DNA of 21,906 bases from positions 5,495,252-5,517,157 of the forward strand of contig NC_090619.1 of the NCBI RefSeq assembly GCF_004359215.1, read 5' to 3'. Positions 1 to 11,178 of the stretch are shown here, piece by piece. Position 1 is the first letter of the stretch, and each line of letters opens with the position of its first letter. The notes under the pieces were generated by a model. That model was not told the DNA's origin. It saw only the letters and a list, made by a program, of their open reading frames with translations, and made no database searches. The stretch comes from Bremia lactucae (lineage: Eukaryota > Oomycota > Peronosporomycetes > Peronosporales > Peronosporaceae). The position numbers and the translations under genes were made by a program.

Positions 1-477
1 ACCTGTTATGGCTCGGAAACTATTAACGCTAGACTTAGCGATTTCTGTAGCGGAACAGAAGGACTTCATTTATCAACAGAATTTCGTCTACGCTGGAGCT
101 TGTCGTCCTCCGAGACGACAAAAGAAACGGAGGTCCAGAACTATGACCTCTCGTATGTGAAGAGCGAGAAACCTTGCTCTTCAAGTCGCAAACGATCGAA
201 AAATGCAATCGATGTCAAAAGACGGGCCACTACGCTTTTTAGTGTAGTGTTTCACGCTCAGTGCCTAAGAACACTGAGCGAAACGATCGACCTCCCGCTA
301 GGAACACCTGATGACGCGGATCTGACGCTGCTGCAAAATCGCAACGACGAGGCGGATCGTAAAAAAAACGGTCGGGGTCACTATGTGGGGAGCGCCTTGC
401 TGAACCAGCAAAGTCAAATGAATTTTTCAGGCCTTTTGACGAAAGTTGCTCCTCACATACAAAAATTGTGTGTAAGT
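1..477. other. Degenerate flank of a gypsy element, no gene
   Basis: No recognisable protein is encoded on either strand. The longest open stretch, about 140 codons on the plus strand, starts at a non-ATG codon and resembles no family I know. The stretch lies directly downstream, in minus-strand sense, of a gypsy retropepsin and its linker, so it is probably further decayed pol sequence. It carries several stem-loops: 228-233 with 244-249, 255-263 with 272-280, 397-402 with 406-411, and 452-462 with 466-476. That the stretch belongs to the element is inferred from position and from the hairpins. Confidence 0.4.
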
Positions 478-1006
478 GACCTTCGACGCTGCCTGTGCTT
501 TTGCGATGACGTCGGGTCCTAACTTCACATATTCACACCGAGGTCTTGTACAGTCGTGCAAACGACCGAACTCCATCGCACTCACTCACAGGACACCCAC
601 ACGCTTGAAGGCGCTCTAAGACGTTCCTGGGATGGCCATCTGATGAACGAGAGGCAGACATCGTCATGGCTTGAAGCTGCCAGTTTAGCATTGGTTCGTA
701 CTTTTCTTGTCATGGTAATAATCTAAAGATGATATCAAATTTGTCATCCAAATCTAGTACGATGAAATAATTATCGTACTGTATACCCTTTAACGTGTAT
801 CGGATACCAACTACGCGTTTCTTAACTGAAACAGATGCACCTATCGCTAGGCGCACTGTCATCCGCGTTAGAGGTGTATCGTGCGCGATGAATTTGAGGC
901 GATCTTCTAGCGATTTGTGTCGAGTAAAATTGTTCGACGCCCCACAATCGACTAAGGACTTTAGTGGCAACTTATTTGCCACTATAATTTTAAAATGATG
1001 AGGTTA
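478..1006 (-). mobile_element. Ty3/gypsy pol relic: retropepsin plus linker
   Basis: Read on the minus strand from about 1006 downward, this encodes the retropepsin of a Ty3/gypsy-type element. The active-site motif reads L-V-D-C-G-A-S-N-N-F, with the usual S of DSG replaced by C. It is followed by R-L-A-I-G-A-S-V-S-V-K-K-R-V-V and an F-I-V-L-D-L-D-D-K-F-D-I-I stretch typical of this protease. The expected P-W-x-x-K-Y-E-P motif follows, but its Trp codon is TGA (705-707). Beyond it lies a cysteine-containing linker (A-C-G-C-P-V-S-E-C-D-G). Bases 478-706 align with 21679-21906 in the same orientation. The active-site substitution, the nonsense codon and the loss of RT, RNase H and integrase nearby show a dead fragment. 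The gypsy assignment is confident; the clade is not. Confidence 0.75.
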
Positions 1007-2200
1007 ACCTCCACCATTGTGGCGTGGTCATAGAAAACTAGGACCTTTAATGTCTTCGTAAGCAACGGATCAAGCGTAGGCGCTTATAAACTGGCCGATA
1101 TTCAATCGCCACTAGTATTTTGTGAGAACGAATGGATTCTCAGCAGCCCATCGATGGACAGTAGTGTTAGCGATTTTCACAGCCGCTTGGAATGCTGCGA
1201 AGTGAATTTGGAAGACTTTTCTCTGGCCACGCCCGTACAAAGGCTTCCATAAAAATGGTAAGCAGTACAGCCTCTGCTACGGTAAGCTTCATAGCAGCAA
1301 TTGGAGCTCAAAGCTCTTAAACATAGTCTGCTGATTTTTTCATCTTGACGGGTGGCTAAGAAGCGTGAGCGCACGCAAGCCTATTAATGGGGGCAAAGGC
1401 GCAAGAACAATTGGTGTTTCAGCGTGTTCCTCGTGGAAAAAGTGACGTTTTTTGATGTGCTACATTGCGAGTACTTAATTTTGGGCTCTGCCTCCGAGGC
1501 TACAGATGATCAGGCCAACTCGCTATTGCTTTGATCAGAGCATATCCGATTTCATGGCCATTCCACATATGTAGTCTCAATTAAGGCTTTATCCTTTTTT
1601 GCTCACACTTTGGACAAGAGGGCGAGTCTTAGTCTCATTCTCGGGTATGCAGTAGGCATGGATGCTGCCAAATGACCATGGACCAGTTCAATAGCGGTGT
1701 TTAGAGGCGTTGAGCCGTGCACTAATGATCTCTGGGCTCTGAGCCAGGATTTTATTCGTTTGCTCATCCCAACTAAAGTTTTAAGTGTTCCAGATGCGAA
1801 GGTTTGAGCCTCTGAAAGGTTTGGGAGTCGAATCATCCTGATAGAGGTTCAGTAGAAGTTTGACTTGAAGTGTGACAAGTTAAAGCGATGGTATCTGACT
1901 TCTTATACCAGGAAGACTTCGAGCTCAAAGAGCCGCTAAGTTCTATGACGTAATAATCGCTTAGATTGTCGTACCGGCTCGCAGAGTTGATTATTCCTGG
2001 TTCAATGTACTTAGCGATTCTAGATTTCATGTGGCATTTAGCGCCAAATGTTTGCTCCTTGAGAAGACTTCGAATTCGTAGAGATGGCAGCCCAAGCCTT
2101 ATAAAGGCACAGAACGCATTTAGGTCAAAAAGAACATATGTTAGTGTATTTTCTTATATTGTATGTAGCTTACTGTAACTATCTTAATATATATTCGACA
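1007..2200. other. Decayed sequence without a recognisable gene
   Basis: Open stretches on the minus strand at 1177-1374, 1603-1836 and 1833-2030 are short, mostly lack family motifs and shift frame. Given the retropepsin immediately downstream in minus-strand sense, they could be remnants of a gag region. I see no zinc knuckle or other gag signature to confirm that. Confidence 0.3.
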
Positions 2201-2638
2201 ACCGGATCTCTATCTCGTGGTTGACATGTGTATTCCTCAGAAATTAACATTAGTTGAATGATATTGCCTTTAAAAACAAATGGAGTTTAATACCGTTAGT
2301 GCTAATCACACCCCATTCGAGGTGACTAATTGAAGTGTAATTCGTTACAGCAATGCAATGAAAATTTCAGAATCATTACTGAGCCATGCTAATGTGTGGT
2401 CATGCGAATAGCTCCCCGCATCTCCCAACGTACCCACCTAACGACAAAACGATTTGATATTCAGCTTCATTTTGTTCCTGTATAGCGCACGGCTACTGTT
2501 AATGGACCCCTTTCGCTAGTACTGCTTCAGTTATTGCTAACCTGCACTGATAATAGTGAAGGTGAGGTGCATTCGAGTAATTCACGTAGACGACGCGCAA
2601 AGGAAGCACGCTTTAAGCTGCTAAGAATCCTTTGCAAC

Positions 2639-2694
2639 TACTAAGAAGGCTTTATGTAGGACATATATTCTCTGTATTCTAAGCCTTCTTAGTA
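2639..2694. repeat. Perfect 14-bp inverted repeat, 28-base loop
   Basis: The arm TACTAAGAAGGCTT at 2639-2652 is exactly complementary to AAGCCTTCTTAGTA at 2681-2694. The pairing breaks on both sides. It sits in gene-free DNA about 660 bases upstream of eL30. It could be the stem of a small RNA precursor, the remains of a foldback element, or chance; the sequence alone does not decide. Confidence 0.8.
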
Positions 2695-2929
2695 AATCTG
2701 TACTGACATATTAAGATCCTACGTAACATCTTCTTATTAAAAAGCTATGTATCGTTAATTATTGTGAACCGCTTAGCACCAATTGGCGTGGTTAATTTGA
2801 ACATAAAATAACCAATGAACAAAATTATTGCATTGCTGCTACAATATTACCAAATACTATAATATTGGAAATATAAAGTTAACTTCTTAAAGTTAACAAG
2901 TTAATACTTCTTCCTCATATTTACTTTGA

Positions 2930-3043
2930 CTTTTTTAAAAATAATATTTATGCAACGGACAGCGCAATGGAACCATTAGTTCCCAGGTCGAGCGAGAAGC
3001 CTGAGGACAAAGTATAGATTTTAGTGTACTTTTTTAAAAATAA
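2930..3043. repeat. 15-base direct repeat pair in AT-rich DNA
   Basis: The 15-mer CTTTTTTAAAAATAA occurs at 2930-2944 and again at 3029-3043. Being A/T homopolymer-rich it may be low-complexity coincidence, although each copy follows an A and lies in otherwise dissimilar sequence. Confidence 0.5.
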
Positions 3044-3225
3044 CACGATTATATTGTCATGATAGGCCGTTCATAACGCAAATGAACCTCACAGCAATTT
3101 GTCATTACTAACCACTAAATCATCGAATAGAAAACAACTTAATATTAATTAATTGTGCGTAATTAGTTATTTTAGATCCTGCTTACAGCTTTAAATACTT
3201 TTGGCGCGGTGCTTATACGCTTAAG

Positions 3226-3323
3226 CCAATCACAGGACACTTTCTTCTCTACCAATCAAACCTCCTTCATGTGGACCACCAATATGCAAAGATTGGCTCC
3301 AAAAACAACTCATTCTTTGATTC
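3226..3323 (+). promoter_or_regulatory. eL30 promoter: CCAAT cluster and Inr-like element
   Basis: CCAAT occurs at 3226-3230, 3252-3256 and 3279-3283, and its reverse ATTGG at 3292-3296, so four copies lie within 130 bases of the eL30 start. At 3309-3316 CTCATTCT fits the oomycete initiator consensus YTCANTYY, 38 bases before the ATG at 3354, a usual distance for these short leaders. A dense CCAAT array is reasonable for a highly expressed ribosomal-protein gene. Function is inferred from motif and position only. Confidence 0.5.
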
Positions 3324-3353
3324 AGTGGAGCGACAGCTGAGAAACGGATCAAG

Positions 3354-3873
3354 ATGGTTGCTTCTAAGAAGTCGGTAGGGTCCAAAGAATGCATTGACAT
3401 AGTGTAATGCCCATCTGCTGGACGAGGCCGTATCGGAGCATATTGTCACGCTGGCGATAGCACCGCTTCTTTGTCTCCTGCGAAGTCGGATGGGTATTAT
3501 TCGATGGAGGGACGAAGTTCTAATCTCTTTTTCAATGTGCATTGAAATTACGTAGAAAAAGTCCTCGGACAACATCAACTCGCGTCTGCAGTTGGTGATG
3601 CGCTCTGGTAAGGTCGCTTTGGGGTACAAGCAGACGCTTAAGAACTTGCGCAGTGGAAAGGCCAAGCTTATTATCATGGCCTCGAACACGCCTCCGCTTC
3701 GCAAGTCCGAGGTCGAGTACTACTCGATGCTGGCCAAGACGGGTGTGCACCACTTCTCGGGCACAAATAACGACCTTGGTACAGCTTGCGGTAAATACTT
3801 TCGCGTGTCGTGCATGTGCATCCTTGATGCTGGTGACTCGGACATTCTGCGTTCGATGCCGTCCGAGAACTAA
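3354..3873 (+). CDS. RPL30: 60S ribosomal protein eL30 (two exons)
   Basis: This is a structural protein of the cytosolic large ribosomal subunit. The model joins 3354-3374 and 3556-3873, giving 112 residues; the human protein has 115. The 7-codon first exon (M-V-A-S-K-K-S) ends at the donor GTAGGG. The 181-base intron 3375-3555 ends in TAG, and the second exon continues with [11 protein letters not shown] in phase 0. Family motifs follow in order: [30 protein letters not shown] and, near the end, D-S-D-I-L-R-S-M-P. Without the first exon the frame is closed by a TAG directly before 3556, so the join is needed. The gene converges on the dioxygenase gene, with 171 bases between their stop codons. 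Identity is certain; the exon 1 choice is very likely. Confidence 0.95.
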
Positions 3874-4044
3874 GTGCTTTCATTCGTAAAACGGTGTTGA
3901 AAATAACAATGTGGGGCGTTAAAGTTACTTCTGGGTTGTTACTTCTGTCGTTTTATTTTACAGATATTATTGAATTGTTTTTCTCAATGATATATATTAT
4001 GTAATCGACTTTCTTCAAACGATTCTGCTTTCTTGAACGTATAC

Positions 4045-4901
4045 TTAGTTAAGGGTGGAACTTATATGCGGTCCACAATATGTTTCCGTCACCACGACAA
4101 AATCTTGAGGTTCGTGCTTCTCCAGCAGCCACAATTTCTCGTTCTCTGTGTGCTGACTAGAAATCGAGTCCACAACTCGAAAGTACGTACAATTGCGACC
4201 TTCCTCAACGTCATAAGGCGGCGTGATGATATCCAAGAAGGCACAGCCAATGTCATCGCCACCGATGAGCTCATGTAAGTTGCCGCTTTCTGGCAGCACT
4301 TCCATCGTGTAAGGAGCTGTGATGATCTTCTCCACGCAAAGACGTGCTGGCTGTTTTGAGCCAGAATAGATTGCGTTGTTCTTTACAAGGTCATAGGACT
4401 TGAAGTGCAATGAGCCATACAGCATGCGCGAGATCACGCTCATACCAGGGTGGTCATGGAGAGGAATGGCTACTCCTGGCGGCAAGATAAAGATCCTAGT
4501 TCAAATCAAGCCATGAGCTTGTATTACCGCGTTTAAAGCAAGCAGCGTACCCAATTGAAAACGTCTTGTCTTCGTAAATATGCTTGTAGGCTACGCGCTT
4601 TCGACGCGTCGGCTCGCAGCGCTCTGAAGTCGGTACGTTAAGCTGGACTGCAGACACCGTCAACTTAAGTGAGAGGAAAAACCTCAAACCTGTAAAACTC
4701 ATTACAATTGGCCGGCACAAGCTGGTCACAAATAGCCTTGATGGGTGCAATCTCGTCCGGTGTCAGCGCATGCGGAGCGCCCTCGTGCTTTGTAATTGCT
4801 TTCACGAGAAGAGAATAGATACTATCAAGCGCCTTTCGTCCATAAGCAACGTGCTTGTCCTTGCCAAACGAAAAGCGCCAGACCGCATTGTAAAGATCCA
4901 T
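4045..4901 (-). CDS. Cysteamine / N-terminal cysteine dioxygenase (ADO/PCO family)
   Basis: This is a cupin-fold thiol dioxygenase of the family that oxidises cysteamine or N-terminal cysteines with O2. In plants and animals these enzymes act as oxygen sensors feeding the Cys/Arg N-degron pathway. Model on the minus strand: 4901-4706, 4647-4551 and 4495-4045, 247 residues, close to human ADO (270). Intron 1 (4705-4648, GTAATG...GCAG) and intron 2 (4550-4496, GTACGC...CTAG) are 58 and 55 bases. The second join restores T-F-S-I-G-I-F-I-L-P-P-G directly before I-P-L-H-D-H-P-G-M. The three iron-binding histidines expected for the family are visible as H111, H113 (H-D-H) and H172 (G-N-L-H-E-L). 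No in-frame ATG lies upstream of 4901 before a stop. It diverges from the ABC transporter across 151 bases. The intron 1 boundary is the least certain part; the physiological substrate is unknown. Confidence 0.9.
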
Positions 4902-5052
4902 CGATCTGACTCCGCCATGGAAAAAACTCCGAGCATGCTAGAAAGCAACTAAGTTGCGTAGCCGCAACATAACCACACTAAAACCATACCATTAAAACGA
5001 GGGACATACAGTCTTATTTTGGCCTTAATTCTATCTAGTCCTTATTTGTGAA
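4902..5052. promoter_or_regulatory. Divergent promoter between dioxygenase and ABC transporter
   Basis: These 151 bases separate the start codons of two genes transcribed away from each other, so both promoters must lie here or inside the 5' ends. I see no convincing TATA box or CCAAT motif. The call rests on geometry alone. Confidence 0.4.
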
Positions 5053-8000
5053 ATGGCACGTTTGTGGAGCAGCGTGGGCGTGTTGTTATGGAAGCACTGG
5101 CGCGAATTGCAGCACGAAAGCCGTTTAAACCGCAACCGTGTGGGTAAACGCTGGCTGTTCCCAGCTCTCGTGACGACCATCATTATTCCATTGGGATTAA
5201 TCCTAGTTCTCATCCAAAAAATGTGCGAGTACAACGCGATGCTTGTAAAGCCCAATGGGGGGCTTGCGTCCTTGCCTGGTTTTGAAAGAGCTCTTAGCTC
5301 TGGAAGTAATGATACATCGTCCGTGTCCAATGATGCAGAATATACGGAACACGCACCATTTTTGCTAACCGCGTTGCCACTTTTACTGGCCAAAAGCAAT
5401 CAGAGTCTCGCTTTTTTGCATCGAGATGACGGACTTTTATTTTTGCAATACCTCAACAGGTACACTATATTTTAAGTTGAGCAATACTATTGTATTGTCG
5501 TCTCTTATGATTGGGTACCTCTTATTGTAGCCAATACCCTGGTTCAGCCGAATTGGGTATTCCCAGTTATGTTAACATGACCAAGATCATTCCTTTCTCT
5601 CCTACTGCCTCTAATGAAGCTGCCGACGCAATTATACAAGAGTATCCAACTACAAGTGGTGAAAATATTTATGCAACTTTTGATCTTCGAAGAGCTGACA
5701 ACGACCCGAAAAAGGCGTCTCCGCCATTGGAATTTTCAACTTTTTTTTACCGTAAAGGCATCATGGATCCTTCAAAACAAGACTCGAACGACCAGCTCTT
5801 TGAATACTACTCGAAAGAATGGTCTTTTCACCGTCCCTTGGTTTTTCCCGACATTCTTCCCTTTCAAATGGCCATGAATCTTCTTGTACGTCTCAATACC
5901 ACGACCTTTAGAACCAGTCGTCTTCTGCCACTCACGTCGTTGAGCGCAGAAACAACTTGCCACGTACTGGATAATATGCTCTCGGCTGGCAATTTGCGGT
6001 GGAAAGATTTGGCCGCAACGTCGCCTCTAGGACATACTATGAAAAGTTGTACCAAAGCCGTAGCCAATGCCACGCTTTCGTTTGAAGTGGAACGATTCTT
6101 ATCAAATCTCGTGACCTTAGCGATTTCAATGGATAAATTAAATACATTGGCCGTCACGCCTTTGCCGAATCGTCCCGCGACGACAATCCATGGGCCACTC
6201 GAAAGCAATATTGTCTACTTTTTCGCCTACTTGTTTCTATGGCCGTATGCTTTATTGATTCGAAGTGTTGTGAATGAAAAAGAAAAACAATTGAAGGAAT
6301 ATCTATTGATCATGGGTCTTCCAGTCATGGCCCTATTGATCAGCTGGTTCTTGTTGTATTTCATTGCGTCCGTGATTGTTGCGGGTATTGGCACGTGGCT
6401 TCTCTGTGGTACCGTGTTTATTGCAACAATTGATGGTGTGCTTTGTTTTTTTCTATTGCTCGTGCTCTTCATTACGAGTCTATTACTCTTTGGAGTGGCC
6501 ATTACCCCAATATTTAATCAAACCAAGACCGCTGCCACTTGTGCCCCATTGATTTTCTTTATTTTAAGTGCCGGTTCTTTCATTCAATCTCTCGTTGGCC
6601 CGGACGTCGCAGCCTCGTCGGAAGTATTAACGTTTCTTGTGGATGTTCTCAATGCCATTAGTTCTCCCGTGGTTTTCATGGTCACCATGCATCAAATTCT
6701 AGCGTTTGATGCCGTGACACTTGCAATTCGACCACTTACGTACGCCGCAGTGGCGAAACCCATGTATCAACTTGTATTGCAATGTCTTGGGTATTCAATT
6801 TTTGGATGGTACTTGGAACACGTTCTTCCACGAACGTATGGCATTCAATACAAATGGAATTTCTTCCTTCACGTATCGTATTGGAAACCGGAACGTATTA
6901 AAACGTACAGTCTTCAAGATGACGAACAAGACGAATCCATGCCTTTGACGCATGAAAACGACCACGCATTGGACGACACGCTTCGCGAAGAAACCCTTTC
7001 AGAGTACTTGCAGCACCATCGTCCAATGCTTTGGGTGCAACATTTATCCAAAACGTATCCAAATGGTAAAGTTGCGCTCTCGAACGTGTCATTTGGCGTT
7101 CAAAAAGGCGAAATTTTTGGCCTCTTAGGTCCGAATGGAGCAGGAAAGAGTACGACGTTATCGATTTTATGTGGCATGGTGCCCCCGACAAGTGGAGACG
7201 CGTACGTACGTGGTGCCAGTAGTGTCGGTACGAATCCGCGGGCAATTCGACAAAGTCTTAGTGTCTGTTTTCAACAGAATCTTCTTTTTGATAACTTGAC
7301 CGTATGGGAACACTTGTGGGTCGTATGTGCGTTAAAAGCGACGATGGGCGTCGTAACTACTGCTGAATCGACGTGGAATAGTCGATTAGAACAATTTCGT
7401 CTTCATGAGAAGCGGAATGCCCTCGCCAAGACGTTGTCGGGGGGTCAAAAACGGAAATTGTCGCTGGTCTTAGCTCTATTGGATTCGTCTCGAGTATTGT
7501 TACTTGACGAACCCACGGCGGGAATGGATTTGAAATCACGTGTTGATACATGGGACGCTTTAAAGAAAGTCGTGGCCCATCGTGCGGTAATCTTGACGAC
7601 GCATTCAATGCATGAAGCACAAGTGTTGTGTGAAAACATTGGCATTGTAGCCGATGGTAAATTAAAATGTTGTGGCTCGAGTTTATTTCTTCAAAAGCAC
7701 TTTGGCGTCGGGTACAAGCTTACGGTCGTGCATCCTGACGGGCAACTAAAAGATCCCCGATCGTCGAAACAAGACGCGTCTTTACTACGAATTCTTCAAA
7801 CCTTTGTACCCGACGCTACAATCGTGAGTTCGAATAAATGGGAAACGCGGATTCAATTGCCACAAGGCGAAGAACGCCACTTTGCTGAGTTGTTTCGAGC
7901 ACTGGAGGCCATGAAACAAGCATTCACGATTAAACGGTATGCCATTGCCGCAACAAATCTTGAAGACGTGTTTGTACGTGTGACGGAAGGTGAAGACGTG

Positions 8001-10967
8001 TATAATCACGTTCAAGACGTTCGAGAGATTGATCCGATGGCAGAAAACGACATGAAACACATCAAGTCGGATGCCAATCATTTAAGGAATCATTTGGAAG
8101 CTCATAAATCGATTCGTTGGACGCAATTCTCACCTCAAAAGCGGTTGATGTCGCAACTCGGTGCATTGCTTCTCAAGCGATTCAAAGTCACGATTCGTGA
8201 CAAGAAACTCCTTTTTGCGCAATACATTTGGCCCCTTGCCTTCTTTGCCATTATCATGGCCGTGTTGCAACATATCTTGGATGCTACTGGAGTAACCGAG
8301 ACAATCACGGCCTTGAAACCTTCAAACAAAGACACGATGGTGTATATAGCATCACCTTCTTTCTTAACGGCATCCGTCGCCGATCTCGTCGCGCAATTCA
8401 CGGTAGATACGCATCGTATTGTCGTGAATACTAACATCACGACGGCTACTGCCATGATTGAAGAAATCATAGCATTAAAAGCCACGACGTTTGCTGCAGC
8501 CTTCTTTGTGTCGCACATTAATTATACGGCGAACAATGCTCTCATGGCTCCCGTATTCACGTACGATCTCTATTATAACGACACTCTGAAACATTCGCTA
8601 CCTGTTTCGTTGCAATGGATGTCCCAAGCGTACTGCCAAGCGCGTCAAATGCACGAAAACGCAATGCCTTATTTTCCATGTACTTTAATCGTCAAGCGAG
8701 GGTCCTTGCCACTTACAAAAGCGTTGGGTACGGCCATTACCACCGATGGGAATCAAGGCTGGGCCGTCGATCCTGACGAAGCTGCGAGTGTTATGCGACG
8801 GATTATGGTCGCGTTTTATCTCTTGATGGCCATGAATAGCGTCACGGGATCGTACGTGGGTCCAATTGTACGAGAACGTGCGAATGGATTGAAACGAATG
8901 CAGTATCAGCACCTGACAACGTCGTTTGTTTCAAGTGTATACTGGCTCGCGAATTTTATCTTTGATTTTCTATTGTATCTCATGGCCGTAATGGTCCTGA
9001 TTGGAATTCTCCTCCTGTTTTCCGGGTGTTTAACTGTCGAGATTATTGTCGCGTGGTTTGTGTCGTTAGTATTGTTTGGCGTGGCAATTTTACCTGCGGA
9101 ATACCTCAGTTCGCTTGTGTTTGCATCGCAATCGTCGGCACAGTCGTACATGATGTATGCGTCAATCTTTCAAATCATGGCGGCGTCTGCCGTATTTGCA
9201 TTGTCGATGATCCCGGGAGTATGTGTCAAAGTGCATTTGGTGTCGTCTATCATGCAAGTATTGCCACTCTTTGCATTGAGTCTCGTCACATTAAATGCCG
9301 CGACACCATCGTGGGGTCCAATGCGGTATCAGTGTTTAACCTTGGGAAGTGATGTGGAAAAAATTGATGCCATGGCATTATTAAAAGGGTTTCTCGAACT
9401 TCCACCCGTTTCCATGTGGAGTTGGGACGTCACGGGACGCACGTGGGCATTTCTTCTTGGTTCGAGTGTTGTCTATACGTGTTTGCTTTTAGTGATGGAT
9501 CAAGTGCAAATGTACCCCACCGTTGTCCACCGGCAAGTCCACCAATGGTTCCAACGATGCAGGCCATCGCGTCCATTTGGCTACATGGAAGCTGATCAAA
9601 CAATGGCCATGGACGAAGACCATACGCGCGCGATAATTCGTATCAATCATCTTTCGAAAATCTTTCATCCTCGTCCAAAAACCATGATCGAGACGAATTC
9701 ATTGACACCACCCACCACGATGGAAAGTGGTCAAGTCATTGCGTTAAATGACGTGCATTTTTCCATTGAAATGCAAGACTGCGTGGCTCTTTTAGGGGTG
9801 AATGGATCTGGAAAATCCACTCTTTTTGAGATCTTGACGGCCGGAATTGCACCAACACAAGGACAAGCGTTCATTGATTCGTGGGATGCGACGAATCAAC
9901 CACGGGAAGCGAGTGCTTGTTATGGGTATTGTGCGCAAGGAAATCAATATTTTGATGATTTTAGTGTCCGAGAGCATCTCGAGTTCTTTTATCGTCTTGG
10001 TGGTGAAGAAAAATTGGAAACAACGGTGCTCACTGACTTGATTCGACGATTGGATTTGATTCCTGTGGAAACAATGGCGGCCAAGCACTTGAGTGGTGGC
10101 AATCAACGTCGATTGATGCTTGCATTGGCGCTATTAAGTGAACGTTCGTCGTTATTGCTCTTGGATGAACCATCGGCAGGCGTCGATGTCGTGGCACGGC
10201 GTTTAATGTGGCGCGTTTTGCATGAAAAACGACAGAGTGCGAATCGCACGAGTTGTTTGTTTACAACGCATAGCATGGAAGAAGCCGAAGCCGTGTGTGC
10301 GAATGCAGTCGTGCTGCTACAAGGCAATGTCGTGTGGAGTGGAAGCATTCCAGACTTGAAACAGCGTGTTTCGAGAGGAATGGCAATTTGTATTCGACTT
10401 GAGAGCACGGACATTTGTACGTTCGAAGCGATTCAAGAGTACACGGACTTGATCAAACAATCGTTTATTCATTCAAACGAGTCGGAGAGTTTGCTTTTGC
10501 GAGACTTGGAAGCAGTGTGGGCCTTTTGCCATCAGTATTTGCATTCGACCAAGGACAATGGGAGCCTGGCAACATCGACTCCATTACACGTTTTAACGTG
10601 GCTCGAGACGCTTCGAGGACGTTTTGAAATGGAGAAGATGGATCAAGAAGGAATGGCCTCGATTTCGATTCGTGAGTTTGTTCGGGAATGGTTGCTACAA
10701 GAAGCATTTGTTCGTTTAGAAATTGAATTGTGGCAAAACAATGTCACGAGTCGATCGGGCGAAGCAGTACTTGTGGCCGACTTGGAGACGGCGCGAGGGA
10801 GTGGAAACAATTCAAGTCGAGTGTATGAAACATCGTGTACGGAGACGTTTAAATTAGCCGATGTATTTGCATTGCTTGAAGAGAAGAAGCAGGAGTTTCA
10901 CATTGCGCAGTATAGTGTCAGTGAATTGTCCCTTGAGCGGGTTTTTGAGCACTTTTCAAGCTCGTAA
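5053..10967 (+). CDS. Full-length ABCA-type ABC transporter
   Basis: This is a membrane ATPase of ABC subfamily A, whose known members mostly move lipids or lipid-linked compounds. Exons 5053-5459 and 5531-10967 join across a 71-base intron (GTACAC...TGTAG) to give 1947 residues. The intron carries an in-frame stop, and the join rebuilds a serine codon in phase. Order: N-terminal helix about 38-56; large extracellular loop; membrane block about 365-560; NBD1; second membrane half with another large loop; NBD2. NBD1 shows Walker A G-P-N-G-A-G-K-S (669-676), signature L-S-G-G-Q (771-775), Walker B D795-E796 and switch H827. NBD2 shows G-V-N-G-S-G-K-S (1558-1565), L-S-G-G-N (1656-1660), D1681-E1682 and H1716. 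Both ATP sites therefore look complete. The long loops between the first helix and the rest of each half are an ABCA hallmark. The cargo cannot be told. Confidence 0.95.
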
Positions 10968-11178
10968 AAATGGGTAAATTGGCATGGGTTTTAAGTGGCA
11001 CGTGCAAATGTTATGACTGCAATGACTAGGGCAGTTGTGTCTAAATATCGTTGTTGCTTTGACACTTGATTTTCTTTAAAAAGTAGGATTAATATCAACG
11101 TGCAATAATCCGAGAAATGGCATTGCTAAAAATTTGAAAGAAATACATTATATGTGGTCTTAAAAGGTAGTACTTCGG
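10968..11178. other. Convergent 3' spacer
   Basis: These 211 bases lie between the stop codons of two converging genes and probably hold both 3' untranslated regions. No clear polyadenylation hexamer stands out on either strand. Confidence 0.5.

Larger units (their letters stand above)
2201..3225. other. AT-rich intergenic DNA, no gene seen
   Basis: Frequent stops occur in all six frames and no family motif is visible. The stretch contains one perfect 14-bp inverted repeat (2639-2694) and a 15-base direct repeat (2930-2944 and 3029-3043), listed separately. It separates the retroelement relic from the gene island. Confidence 0.6.

Noticed and set aside
100..522. 140-codon open frame on the plus strand
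   Set aside because: It starts at TTG, has no family motif, is compositionally odd and runs opposite to the gypsy relic that covers its 3' end; most likely chance.
1603..2030. Two consecutive minus-strand frames as a gypsy gag
   Set aside because: Position fits, but no capsid or zinc-knuckle motif is visible, so I did not call gag.
3267..3704. 145-codon open frame on the minus strand
   Set aside because: It overlaps the eL30 promoter, intron and coding exon in antisense and shows no domain; a shadow frame.
5460..5530. Frameshift splitting the ABC transporter into two genes
   Set aside because: The 71 bases have GT-AG ends and splice in phase, rebuilding a serine codon, so an intron is the simpler reading.
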